Assembly: GCA_003254925.1 (NCBI GenBank)
Contig: QANZ01045544.1
Location: 1-64,000, forward strand
DNA: 64,000 nucleotides
Reading direction: 5' to 3'
From: Chamaecrista fasciculata
Lineage: Eukaryota; Streptophyta; Magnoliopsida; Fabales; Fabaceae
The translations under genes and the position numbers were made by a program. Below are positions 1 to 11,969 of this stretch, piece by piece. The stretch's first letter is position 1, and the number at the start of each line of letters is the position of its first letter. The notes below the pieces were generated by a model. That model had not been told where the DNA came from. It searched no databases and saw only the letters and a list, made by a program, of their open reading frames with translations.

Positions 1-695
1 AATATTTAAATTGTAAAATCAAATTCTCATGACTCATTCCAACCCATAGAATTTGAGCAAATTAAGATTTGATCTTAAGATTTGATCTTGGAGAGTCAAA
101 TTCGAATTGGGCCTTTAATTTTGAATTATAATATTAAGTTTAATATTATAAATCAAAAGATATATTGAGATATCTTAGGATATCCAATATCTTAGAGATA
201 TCCTAATTGGATTAGGATTCCCTAAAACTAGGAATGAGAACACTATAAATAGAGGCACTAGGCGCCTATCTCAGAGATAACTCACAACACAGATCAATTC
301 TTGGTCAGGCCTAGAATTTCGCCTAGAGCTTTTATTGAGAGTGAAAATTCGCCTAGCCCAATCAATCTTGATAATCAAGAACACTTCTTGATTATTCAAG
401 AATCATAGATATAGTTCCTACATTCACTTGGGAAGAAGTGAAGGAGGCTAGCACCTAGGCATCTGCCAAACTGCTCGTGTGGATCACTGGTAGAGGAAGG
501 ACACTCAGTGGACTTCCCAAATTCGCGAACACGATAAGTCACCGATCAAAACTAGGTAAACATCTTTTCTTATCTAGTATAAACATAGTTAGTGGATCCT
601 GGAAGGAATCACAGAGTTAGCCTTTTAGTTTTATTCGAGTTTTAGTTCAAAAATTTTTAATTCTTCCGCTGCGCTCCCTCTGTGATTTCCCAACA
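1..695 (+). mobile_element. Cop-1 LTR, 3' part (probable solo LTR)
   Basis: Right-hand part of a large copia LTR; it closely matches the last 700 bp of the complete LTR at 24580-26782 and ends in TTTCCCAACA. A TATA-like CTATAAATAG lies at 243-252, followed by the block common to the family (GGAGGCTAGCACC, CTCGTGTGGATCAC). No primer-binding site follows its CA end; instead the sequence runs into the leader of a minus-strand copia copy, as expected for a solo LTR. The following TTTTG is the expected right target duplication, but the left end is outside the window. Confidence 0.8.
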
Positions 696-1480
696 TTTTG
701 TATCTCATAAAAAATCCTACACTCGTATCGAATACGTGGTTGTGAATACAAAACATAAAATTTGCATGTTAAAATCGCGACCCCTAAACATACATCTAGC
801 GCCAATTGTATCATGTACAAAAAACTAAATGTATAAAATAATTGTGTTTAGATATGTCTCATCTACCCTAAATTCCCTCAAGCCAATGAGAGAATCTTTC
901 TAAAAGAAAAAGGAAAAATTACATTGGGAAACCTCATTTGAACATATGAGGGGAGTGAGGTGAGAAAAGAAATTACATCTAGAATTTAGGGAGACGACAC
1001 ACAGGCCGTATTTACCAAAATAAGACCTAGAGCCATATCCAACACCATACTCAAACATACATGAACAATTTCATATATATATATATACACGGCATTATCA
1101 ACACAAAAAAAACTTTGTGTTCAATTAGGGGTGTGCAATTAACATGCCTTCTTGAAAAATAAGTCTTGCATCAATAATTCAAGAATTCAAGAATCATATT
1201 CAAGAAGTTGAATTTATTGACCCAAAATTTATAAATTCACAATTTACAATTTTCAGCCAAGACCTAAACTTTTCAAGAAAAATTTTAAATCAAGCAAATT
1301 GATTTCCTTATGTATCACATAAATAAATTTGCACCATTCTTAGATTCGATTAAAATCATTTGGTGGACAATTGCAAAATTCGAGCATATTGAATGAAAAA
1401 CAGTAAACACACAAACATACATCAACATGTATATTTACAAAACTAGCATAAACACAAAGCTAGTGTGGCTCTGATACCAC
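696..1480 (-). mobile_element. Cop-1 leader (5' untranslated internal region), minus strand
   Basis: Reads on the minus strand as the leader between the primer-binding site and gag of a Cop-1 element, aligning with 10984-11969 and with plus-strand leaders at 4464-5996 and 52050-53583. The primer-binding site (complement of GCTCTGATACCA) is at 1468-1479, a match to the initiator Met tRNA 3' end used by many plant copia elements. No gag is present here; the copy is incomplete. Confidence 0.8.
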
Positions 1481-1698
1481 TGTTGGAGAACAGTGGGGAT
1501 CTCATCCCACCTGGTGCCTTTCCTGTCTCCACAGGGTGACCACCAAGCGCACCTCAGACACTAGTTTTACGGTCTCCGTCTCCACGAGACCAACCCTATT
1601 TTCGGGACCACAAGGGGTAAGAGTCAACACTTCGTCACAGGTCACACTGCGAGAACCCCCTCTACGGCAGAACTCCTTCAAACTAGCTCTGATACCAC
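1481..1698 (-). mobile_element. Extra leader segment between two primer-binding sites
   Basis: About 218 bp bounded on both sides by the junction GCTCTGATACCAC/TGTTGGA (sites at 1468-1479 and 1686-1697). The sequence is much more GC-rich than the Cop-1 leader and does not match any other leader in the window. On the minus strand it looks like a different copia leader start plus the last bases of a different LTR, placed between the Cop-1 LTR and leader. It may be a template-switch product or a remnant of a tiny nested element. Confidence 0.5.
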
Positions 1699-2381
1699 TG
1701 TTGGAAATTATAGAGCAAGCGCAGCGGAAAAAGGTAAAATTAATTTTTTACAAAACTTATAATCTCCTCCATAGGATACACTATTTGTGTTTATACCAGT
1801 GAGAAAAGACGTTTACCTAAATCATGAACGCTGGAATGGTTGCAATTCCAAGAAGTCCACAGACTCGTGTCCTTCCTCTGCCGGTGATCCACACGAACAG
1901 TTTGGCAGATACTCAGGTGCTAGCCTCCAATCTCTTCTCCAAGAAATTCTGAGACCCGATCTACAATCTTTGAATTTCAAGAACACTTCTTGAAATATCA
2001 AAGAATCCAAAGTGGCGCGCCAAGAACCAATTTCTTGGCCACTGACTTTAGGGTTTGGCGCCTCCAATCATTCTCACACACAACTCGCCCATTTATCCCT
2101 AAGTTTTAGGGTTAGTCGAACTCTCCCTCTTTCTCTTGGGATAGGCAACTTTTCCCTTTAGTTCTCTGGTTGAGTTATTCGACTTCTGTGTGTATTTATA
2201 GAGTCTCACTGTTGAAAATAGGGAATTACTAATCTGATTAGGGAATCCCCAAATCTTAATTATAAAATTACATTAATATTATAATTCAAGATTAAAAGGA
2301 AATCTTAATTTAAATTTCAAGATCATATCTTGAAATCCAGAATGCACACTTCCCATTGGTTGGAATGAGTGAAGAGGATTT
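1699..2381 (-). mobile_element. Cop-1 5' LTR portion, minus strand
   Basis: The 3' (U5) portion of a minus-strand Cop-1 LTR adjoining its primer-binding site. It aligns with 11970-12660 of the full LTR at 11970-14146. It is interrupted by a plus-strand Cop-1 LTR starting at 2382; GATTT at 2377-2381 is the likely left target duplication. Confidence 0.8.
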
Positions 2382-4463
2382 TGTTGGAGATTGTGCCCTA
2401 GGGCCAATCATTTTATAAATATGTTTTGAACATATTGATTAATTTATGGAGATAAATTAATGGTTGTCATATTATTAGCATGTTTACTATGATAACAGTC
2501 CCTGATTAATTATGTGATAATTAGTCTAAATTGTCCCTGGTCGCTCATTCAGGTGGGAACTTGAAATGAACTAAGACCAGCATGACCTCGGTGTATGGAG
2601 ATACATGCACTAGATGCTTTGCGAGAGTCATGGTGCAATTATGTAAGGGGTTACGAGTTGCTGGACTGACCCGGAGAGTCCTGCATGGGTTTAGTCATCA
2701 GCTTGCCTCTCCTGTACGCCTGTCACGACGCCTTAGACCTGAGGTCATCATTATTTCGGCGTTGCAGTTGTCAGATTTTGGCCTAGTCTAACGTTGCCCG
2801 TAGCAGGGTAGCCATAAGAGCTAGGTACGGGTTTGGTTGATTGTCGTGCTGAGGAATGTGGATTGGCCAAAATGGGATTTTGTCCCTCATTAAATGAGAG
2901 ATATCTAACTGGCGCCCTCGATGAGTCTGTCCAAGGAAATGCTGGCCACGCTGGGAAATGGGACTTACTCAAGAAGATCGAGAAAGTTGTGCTTTAGATT
3001 ATGGATGACTTTCCTGTGCCTAATCCATGACCAAGATATCGTGTGACAATAGGGTCTATGACAAGGAGGTACTAAGGTTAAGTCGGTTGTGGTAAAAACG
3101 ATAACTCACGTGTTTTGGGTAGTCATGATGGCTTGCTAGAGTCAGCTCACGACTTGTAGGTCATAGAGATGGCTTGCTGCCAACTTCACCTGAGGCCTGC
3201 TGGGTCACACATGAGCAGGATCAGGACACCGCTTAAAGGGACACGAATTAGGGTTAATTCGTGGGTCACTCCGGTGACACAATTTAAGACATAGCAAAAT
3301 GTCTGGGACATTAAGTCTTGTCTTAAATAATCTACAGTTGTGATATATTTAAATTTGTGGGACAAGTTTAAATATAATAATTGTTAAATAGTTAATAGGG
3401 ATTAATCTATTTACAATTATAATATTTGGGAATAATAAATCAGATAAGGTTCCTAAAAGTTAGGAGATTATTGATTTATAAAATTCTCCAATATTATTTT
3501 GAGGGTGGCACCTCATAAGGATTTTTATTAATAAAAATTGTTTTATTAATTTAAATCATGAGTTTGAATTCAAAAGATTTGATGTAGATATGAAAAGATT
3601 TGAATCTTAACTCATGATCTTTGGAAAATCATGACTTCCTAATTGTTAGGAATGATTTTGATTTATAAAATTCCAAAGGAAATTTAGAGGCATATGGCGC
3701 ATAGCTTAGGTGGGTCCCAAGGGAAGATTTGATCTTCCATTTGATTCCCTAAGATTACGATTTGAATTTAAATTGAAATATGAGTAATATTTTAATTGGA
3801 AATTCAATTCATGAAGTCACGATATTATAATTTTAGAAATATAATAATGCTCTAAATATAATTAAAAACCCTAGGGGCTAGGCGACTTAGAGAGTAACAA
3901 ATTCATTTGTGAAATTTTGTTTTCTTCCCTAGAGAGAGAAGAGAGCAAGTCGCCACTTTCAAAAACCTAGCTCTTTTGAGTGAGAAAATTTTTGGCTCCC
4001 AAGAGTTGTGTGAGAGGAAAATTCGAGTTTGCCTAAGGAGTTAGGAAATTCGATTTGCAGTCACCAAAATTAGGGTTTTTGAGAGAAGAGGAAAACAAGA
4101 AGGAGTTCTTGTGAGTTCTTCTCCCTTGCGCCACTTTTGCTCCTTGATTCAAGAAGGAGTTCTTGAATTCAAAAGCACTGTAGATTGGTCCCTTGTTCTT
4201 TTGGAGAAAAGAACAGAAGGCTAGCACCTTGGTGCCCGACAAACTGCTCGTGTGGATCACCGGCGGAGGAAGGACGCTGCGAGTGGACTTCTAGCACACG
4301 CCCCGTACAACCAAACCGATTGGAACTCGTGAGGTATACCACTATCTTAACAGGTTTTAAATTCAACTAGCGGATCTGTTCGGGAAATCTAGGGCCTAGG
4401 CGCTAAAATTTTAATTTTATATTTCTGCTTCCGCTGCGTTTTGGCGCCCTGGATTTCCCAACA
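2382..4463 (+). mobile_element. Cop-1 5' LTR (copy A)
   Basis: Complete-looking LTR of about 2082 bp with TGTTGGAGATTG at the start and GGATTTCCCAACA at the end, followed directly by a primer-binding site (TGGTATCAGAGC, 4465-4476). It shares the U3 block (GACCCGGAGAGTCCTGCATG) and the paired hairpins at 3242-3278 described under findings. It is inserted in the minus-strand LTR to its left. Confidence 0.88.
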
Positions 4464-6066
4464 GTGGTATCAGAGCCACGCTAGTCCTGGATTTAAAACT
4501 GTTTTTGGGTACATATGATGTATGATATGTGTGTTTACCGCTTTCGATCATATGTTTGGTTTTATGAAAAATCCACCGAACAGTTTTCTTAAAAACTGAA
4601 TCTAAAAAAAAGGTGCAAATTATATTTATGTGATGCATATGGAATCGATAGGATCCATTGGAAAATTTTTCTTGAATTTAAGGCCTAAAGTCGAAATCCC
4701 TATATAATTATAAATAAAATTGTTTTAATTATAATTATAGTGGGGTGGCTGAAAATTTATTAAAATTATGAATTTTAAAATTTTTTGGTCAATAATATAA
4801 ATTCTTGAATGGGGATTCATGGTTTTTATAATTATTGATACAAAGGCCAAATTTCAAGAAAGGCATGTTAAAATTGCACAAACCCTAAATTAATCACATT
4901 TTAAAAAAATTGGTTTTTGATATGTGTTGTATGTTGTGTTTGACATAATTATATGAATTGTTCATATGTGTATTGTGTGGTGTTGGATATGTCTCTAGGG
5001 TTTTTGGTAAATACGGCCTGCGTGTCATCTCCCTCCACTCTATTGTAATTTTACTTTCAGTTTATACCTCAATGTAACTGGGGTTTATTCTTATGTAATT
5101 TTATTTTTCTTTTAGTAAAATTCTCTCATTGGCTTGGGAGAATTATAGGGTAGATGGGCCATATCTAAACACGATCTGTTTTTACATTTAGTTTGTATGT
5201 GATGCGCTAGATGTATGTTTAGGGTGCGAATTTTAACATGCTACTTTAAATTTTACGCTACAACCACTATACGATACGAGCGTGGGATTTTGTATACGAT
5301 ACAAAATCCGTGCACATGTTTATATGTATGTGATACATGGGGAAATAAACATGTGGCATGACTCGTTTAATTTTAAAAGGAGTTTTCAAATTAAACTATA
5401 AAACGGAACATTTTAAAAATCAAACCCTTTTAGAAAATCTTAAGTTTTAATGCCGTCAATAAAACACCCTGTTAAAATCTTGTTCATCGTGGAGCGGTGA
5501 TCGCCTACGCGACACGTATCTGCCTTGACCTTGAGGACACACGGGTGAATGGGAGTTTCAACGCGACGCCTATTGAAATCCTGGTTCTTTAATGCGGTGA
5601 TCGCCCTCAGCAACACGTGTTTAGTTGGGCCTTGATGATATGGGATTGGGCCTCGGCCTCGTTGTTTTGAGCCTAGCCATTCACAAGTTTTATTGTGTGA
5701 CTTAATGGGGTTATCAAAACGGTTTTGGACCTCAAGGCATTAGATGGGATAAACATGCCATAATAAGTATCATATGATGATACAGTCCCATAAAGATCTA
5801 AGAGTCACATAGGATGTGATTGGTAAGGAGTTACCTACCTAAATAACCAAAGGGTGCATGATCGCCCTCAGCGACGGTAAACTTTGGTGAAATATGGGTC
5901 TTAGCCACTAATAATAAATTTTACTGGGTTTTATAAAATGGTGGATATTTATTTTTCCTGCTAATTAAAACTTTTCATATCATAGTTGTAGAATAAATGG
6001 CAAACAATAGTTCAACGTTATCACTGCGATCTATCCTTGAGAAGGATAAATTGTCTGGGACAAAAA
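4464..6066 (+). mobile_element. Cop-1 copy A internal region: primer site, leader, start of gag
   Basis: Begins with the primer-binding site, continues through a 1.5-kb leader, and reaches the gag start codon at 5997 (MANNSSTLSLRS, the same N-terminus as the other Cop-1 gags). Only the first codons of gag remain before another Cop-1 LTR begins at 6067. Three copies of a GATCGCCCTC-type motif occur in the leader at about 5494, 5594 and 5860. This is an incomplete fossil. Confidence 0.82.
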
Positions 6067-8195
6067 TGTTGGAGATTGTGCCCTAAGGCCAATCATTTTA
6101 TGTGAAATGTTGTGAACATTTGGATTAATTTATAGAGATAAAATAATGTGTTATCATAATTAGCATGTTTACTATGATAGCGTCCGTGATTAATTATGAG
6201 ATAATTAATCTAAATTTGTCCCTGGTGGATTATTTTCGTGGGAACGAAAATGAACTAAGACCAGCATGACCTCGGTGCATAGAGATGCATGCACTAGATG
6301 CTGGGACGAGAGTCATGGTGCAACTACGTAAGGGGTTACGAGTTGCTGGACTGACCCGGAGAGTCCTGCATGGGTTTAGTCATCAGCTTGCCTCTCCTGT
6401 ACACCTGTCGCGATGCCTTAGACCTAAGGTCATCATTATTCCGACGTTGCAGTTGTCAGACTTTGGCTTAGTCTAACGTTGCCCGTAACAGGGTGGCCAT
6501 AAGGGCTAAGTACGGGTTTGGTTGATTGTCTTGCTGAGGAATGTGGATTGGCCAAGATGGGATTTTGTCACTCATTAGATGAGAAATATCTAACTGGCGC
6601 CCTCGATGAGTCTGTCCAAGGAAAGGAGTGACCACTCAGGAAATTGGGACTTACTCAGGGAATCGAGAAAGTTATGGTTTGGATTATGGATGACTTTCCT
6701 GTGCCTAATCCATGACCAAGATATCGTAGGACAATAGGGTCTATGACAAGGTGGTACTAAGGTTAAGTCAATTTTGGTAAAAACGATAACTCACGTGTTT
6801 TGGGTAGTCGTGATGGCTTGCTAGAGCCCGCTCACGACTTGTAGGTCATGGAGATGACTTGCTACCAACTTCACGTGGGGCCTGCTGGGTCACACACGAG
6901 CAGGATTAGAACACCGTTTAAAAGGGACACGAATTAGGGTTAATTCGTGGGTCACTCCGGTGGCACAATTTAAGACACAGCAGAATGTCTGGGACATTAA
7001 GTCTTGTCTTAATTAATCTACAGTTGTGAAATATTTAAATTTGTGGGACAAGTTTAAATATAATTGTTAAATGATTAATAGGGATTAATTATTTACAATT
7101 AAAATATTAGGGAAAAATAATTCAGTTAAGATTCCTAAAGGTTAGGAAATTATTGAATTATAAAATTCCTCAATACTAATATGAGGGTGGCGCCTCACTG
7201 TGTATATTTGGATTAATAAAAATGTTTTATTAATTTAAATAATAATTTGAATTCAAAAAATTTGATGGAGATATCAAAAGATTTGATTCAAATAGATTTG
7301 GTGAGATCTCCACTTAGTATCTTTGGTGAATCATGAATTCCTAAGAGTTAGGAAGGTTTTTGATTTATAAAATTCCAAGATAAAATTAAGGGAGGATGGC
7401 GCATTCTCTTGTGGGTCCCATGGGAAGATTTGATCTTCCATTTGATTCTCAGAGATTGCATTTTGAATTTAAATTGAAATTTTAAGGTAATATTTTAATT
7501 GTAAATTCAAGTTCTAAAATAATTATATTATCAGAATATCATGATTTTAGGAATATTAAAATCACAAAAAATTATGCTTATTTATAGGGGGCAAGTCGAC
7601 TTGCCTAACCCTAGCTCACATTGTGATTTTGTCTTCCTCCTTGTAGAGAGAGAGAAAAATCGACTTTAGCCTTAGAGAGAGGAAATTCGATTTTTGCCTA
7701 AGGTGTTAGGAAAATTCGAATTCCACCATTAAAACTAGGGCATTTGTGAGAGAAGAAAAGGCAAGAAGGAGTTCTTGTGGGGGGGTTTCTTCTGTGCGCT
7801 ACTTTTGCTGTTGGATTCAAGAAGGAGTTCCTGAATTCAAACACTGTAGATTGGTCCCTGGTTCTTTTGGAGAAAAGAACGGAAGGCTAGCACCTTGGTG
7901 CCCAAGAAACTGTTCGTGTGGATCACCGGTAGAGGGAGAACGCTGAGAGTGGACTCCTTGCACACGCCTTGTACAACCAACCGATTGAAACTCGTGAGGT
8001 ATACCACTATCTAAAAGTTTTAAATTCTACTAGCGGATCTGTTCGGGAATTCTAGGACTAGGAGTTTTATTTAATTTTTTTATTTTTGCTTCCGCTGCGT
8101 TTAGCGCCTAGGATTCCCAACAGTGGTATCAGAGTCACGCTAGTTCTAGGATTTAAAACTGTTTATGTGTACATATGATGTATGGTATGTGTGTA
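6067..8195 (+). mobile_element. Cop-1 LTR (copy B) with primer site and leader start
   Basis: Second plus-strand LTR, 6067-8122 (about 2056 bp), closely related to copy A, lying in the gag start of copy A. It is followed by TGGTATCAGAG at 8124-8134 and about 70 bp of leader. It is therefore the 5' LTR of another incomplete element rather than a solo LTR. Confidence 0.82.
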
Positions 8196-9754
8196 CAATC
8201 CCTGATTAATTATGTGATAATTATTCTAAAACTGTCCATGGTCGATTATTCATGTGGGAATGTGAATGAATTAAGACCAGCATGACTTCGGTGTTGTAGC
8301 CTTCCGATCTTTTCTCCAAAAGAACCCGGAGAGTCCTGCATGGGTTTAGTCATGAGCTAGCCTCTTCTGTACACCTGTCACGATGCCCTTAGACCTGAGG
8401 TCTTGATTATTCCGGCGTTGTAGATACTGAACTTTGGCCTAGTCCAACGTTGCCCATAGCAGGGTAGCCATACAGGCTAGGTATAGGTTTAGTTGTTTGT
8501 CGTGATGAGGAATGTGGTTGACCAAGAAGGAATTTTGTACCTCATTAAGTTGAGAGATATTTAACTGGGCTCCTCGATGAGTCTGTCCAAGGAATGTGTG
8601 GCCACACAGGGAATTGGGACTAACTCAAGGAATCGAGAAAGTTATGGTTTGGAATAAGGATGACTTTCTTGTGCCTTATCCATGACCAAAATATCGTGTG
8701 AATTCAAGATTTGATTTTGATTTCAAGACTCAAGTTTGAATTAAAGATATTAGGGTAATATTTTAATTCAATATCATTAGGGAATTTGAATTCAAGATTC
8801 AAATTTGAATTAAAGATATTAAGGTAATATTTTAATTCAATTTGTTAAGGAAATTAATAAGTTAGTTATAACTTCCTAAAAGTTAGGATTGTTATTTTAA
8901 TTATTAAATTCATATAAATTGTTTTGAGGGTGGCGCATGGTTGACATCCAATGGGCAAGATTCGATCTTGCATTTTGGATTTCAAGATTGCATCTTGAAT
9001 TTCAAATTAAGATATTAATGTAATATTTTAATTAGGAATTCAAATCCTCTTGACCAATGAGGATTGGGCATTCAAGATTTAGTTTCAAGATTTGATCTTC
9101 AAATTTAATTTAAATTGCCTTTTAGTTTTGAATTATAATATTAATGTAATATCATAATTCAAGATTTTAGGAACCCCATTTCCTAAATATAATAATCCTC
9201 TTGATTTTATGAGTTAGGGAATGTGATTCCCTAATGAAACTCTATAAATACATTCCCTTTTTCCCCAAGTCGACTTGCACTTTTAGTAGAGACTAAAATT
9301 TCGACTTTGACCTAGTTTTAGAGAGAGAGAGTCGACTTCTTCCTAGAGAGAGGAAAGTCGATTATTTTCTAGAGAGAGATAGGTTCATCTGAACCCTAAA
9401 TAGTTTAGGATTTTTGTGTGTGAGACTTGCGCCACTTGTTCTTGAGGTTCAAGAATTGTTCCTGAACATTCAAGAACCGTAGATTGGGTTCTCGTAATCT
9501 CTTGGGAAGAAGAGATTGGAGGCTAGCACCTGGGTGTCTGCCAAACTGTTCGTGTGGATCACCGGCAGAGGAAGGACACGCATTGCTGTGGACTTCTCGG
9601 ACTCGCAAATTCAGAAGATACCGATTAAAATTTAGGTATACACCTTCCCTTACTAGAATAAATGCAAATAGTGGATCCTGGAAGGGAATTATAGAGTATG
9701 CGATTTTTAAAGTTTTTTGTTTTTCTGCTGCGTTCGCTCTATAATTTCCCAACA
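8196..9754 (+). mobile_element. Cop-1 LTR (copy C), incomplete
   Basis: Plus-strand LTR sequence beginning inside U3 and ending in the family terminus AATTTCCCAACA. It is internally rearranged compared with 2382-4463 and lacks the 5' end. It abuts minus-strand copia gag sequence at 9755, so it was probably inserted there. Confidence 0.75.
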
Positions 9755-11969
9755 AGAACCACATGCTGTATCGAATACCCAAGTGGTTAAAGTAGAAAAA
9801 TGAACGTCTATAACGAAGATACCTAAAGTAGAGACCTCACCGCTCTTCTTCTTCTTTTGATCTTCCAAATACAATTTGCAATTCCTTTTCAAATGTCCTG
9901 GCTTTTGGCAGAAAAAGCAAATCGCATGCTTTGAAGGCTTCGCCTTCTTGGCAGGTCGTGGGTTAGGCTTGTTCCCTGGCTTGGTCTCACCTACCGGGGC
10001 TTTACCCTTCCTCTTTCCTTTGCCCATCCCTTTCCCCTGGTTTTTCTGAACCATCAAGACTGCATCAGGTGCCTTTTTAATGGATGCCTCAGCAGTCTTG
10101 AGCATCCCATGCAGCTCAGAAATTGATCTCTCCATTTCGTTCATATTGAAGTTCATGACAAACTGGTCCTAACTTCTAGGCAGCGAGTTCAGGATCTTAT
10201 CCGTCACAAGCTCTGAAGTAATGGGAAATCCCAGCCTACTAAGGTGATCTATGTACCCCTTCATCTTCAAGACATGGGTACTAACGGATGCACCTTCAGG
10301 GGAACGGTTTTTTCTAGGACATAAAGCTTCCTTTCTTGGGTGAGAACAATTTTCAAATTACGAAACCAATCAAGGAAGTTCGTCCCATTTAACTTATCCT
10401 TCTCAAGGATAGATCGCAGTGATAACGCTGAACTTATATTGTTTATCCATGATTCTACAACTAAGATATGAAAGTTAATTAGTAAAAAGGTCCACCATTT
10501 TATAAAACCCAGCAAAATTATTATTAGTGGCTAAGATCCATATTTCACCAAAGTTTAGATTCGCTTGGGCAATAATGCAACCTTAGGTTATTTAGGTAGG
10601 TAACTCTTTACCAATCACATCATATGTGACTCTTAGATCTTTATGGGACTGTATCATCGTATGATAATTATTATGGCATGTTTATCCCATCTAATGCCTT
10701 GAGGTCCAAATTCGATTTGATAACCTCATTAAGTCACACAACAAAGCTTGTGAATGGCCAAACTCAAAACAACGAGGCGAAAGCCCAACCCTATATCATC
10801 AAGGCCCACCAAACACGTGTAGCTTGGGCTATCACCGCATCCGACAAACCAAGATTTCAATAAGGCATTGCGTTGAATCTTCCATTCACCCGTGTCTCCT
10901 CAAGATAAAAGTAGATACGTGTAGCTTGGGCTATCACCGCTCCACAATGATCAAGATTTTAACAGGGTGTTTTATTGATGGCATTAAAACTTAAGATTTT
11001 ATAAGGGTTCAATTTTAGGTTCAATTTTTTGTTCAATTTTAAATCCAATTTTAAAATTAAACGAGTGTGCCAAGTGTTTACCCCCATGTATCATATACAT
11101 ATAAACACATGCACGAATTTTGTATCTTATACAAAATCCTACGCTCGTATCGAATACGTGGTTGTGCGTACAAAACATAAAATTTGCATGTTAAAATCGC
11201 GACCCCTAAACATACATGTAGCGCCAATTGTATCATATACAAAAACTAAATGCATAAAATAACCGTGTTTTAGATATGGCTCATCTACCATAAATTCCCT
11301 CAAGCCAATGAGAGAATCTTTCTAAAAGAAAAAGAAAAATTACATTGGGAAACCTCATTTGAACATATGAGGGGAGTGAGGTGAGAAAAGAAATTACATC
11401 CAGAATTTAGGGAGACGACACGCAAGCCGTATTTACCAAAATAAGACCTAGAGCCATATCCAACAGCATACTCAAACATACATGAACAATTCATATATAT
11501 ATGTACACGGCATCAACATTCAACAACAAAAAAACGACTTTGATTGTGTTCAATTAGGGTTTGTGCAATTTAACATGCCTTCTTGAAAAATAAGTCTAGC
11601 ATCAATAATTCAAGAATTCAAGAATCATATTCCAGAAGCCGAATTCATTGACCCAAAAATTATAAATTCACAATTTACAATTTTCGGCCACCCTACAATA
11701 AAATAATCAAAACAATTTTAATTTAAAAACACATAGGGTTTCGGCCAAGACCTAAACTTTTCAAGAAAATTTTTAATCAATCAAATTGATTACCTTATGT
11801 ATCAAATACATAAATTTGCACCATTCTTAGATTAGGTTAAAATCGTGTGGTGGATAATCGCAAAAAATTCTAGTGAATCGAATGAAAAACGGTAAACGTA
11901 TAGACATACATCAACATGTATATTCACAAAACTAGCATAAACACATAATTAACCTGGCTCTGATACCAC
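9755..11969 (-). mobile_element. Cop-1 copy D internal region: leader, gag, start of protease
   Basis: Minus-strand internal part. From right to left: primer site (complement of GCTCTGATACCA, 11957-11968), leader, gag, and the first residues of protease. Gag shows the family N-terminus (ALSLRSILEKDKL), a Lys/Gly-rich stretch, and a CX2CX4HX4C zinc knuckle (CFFCQKPGHLKRNC) near 9880-9925. The start of protease (WVFDTACGS) lies close to 9755. The element is broken; integrase, RT and RNase H are absent here. Confidence 0.82.

Noticed and set aside
4033-4366. Several overlapping short frames in LTRs around the GATCCACACGA block (also near 9405-9782, 12063-12343, 56777-57041)
   Set aside because: They recur because the DNA block is conserved in LTRs; both strands and several frames open alike, and lengths vary between copies.
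5494-5877. Spaced GATCGCCCTC repeats as a possible CRISPR-like array
   Set aside because: Only three copies at unequal, long spacing inside a retrotransposon leader of a plant genome.
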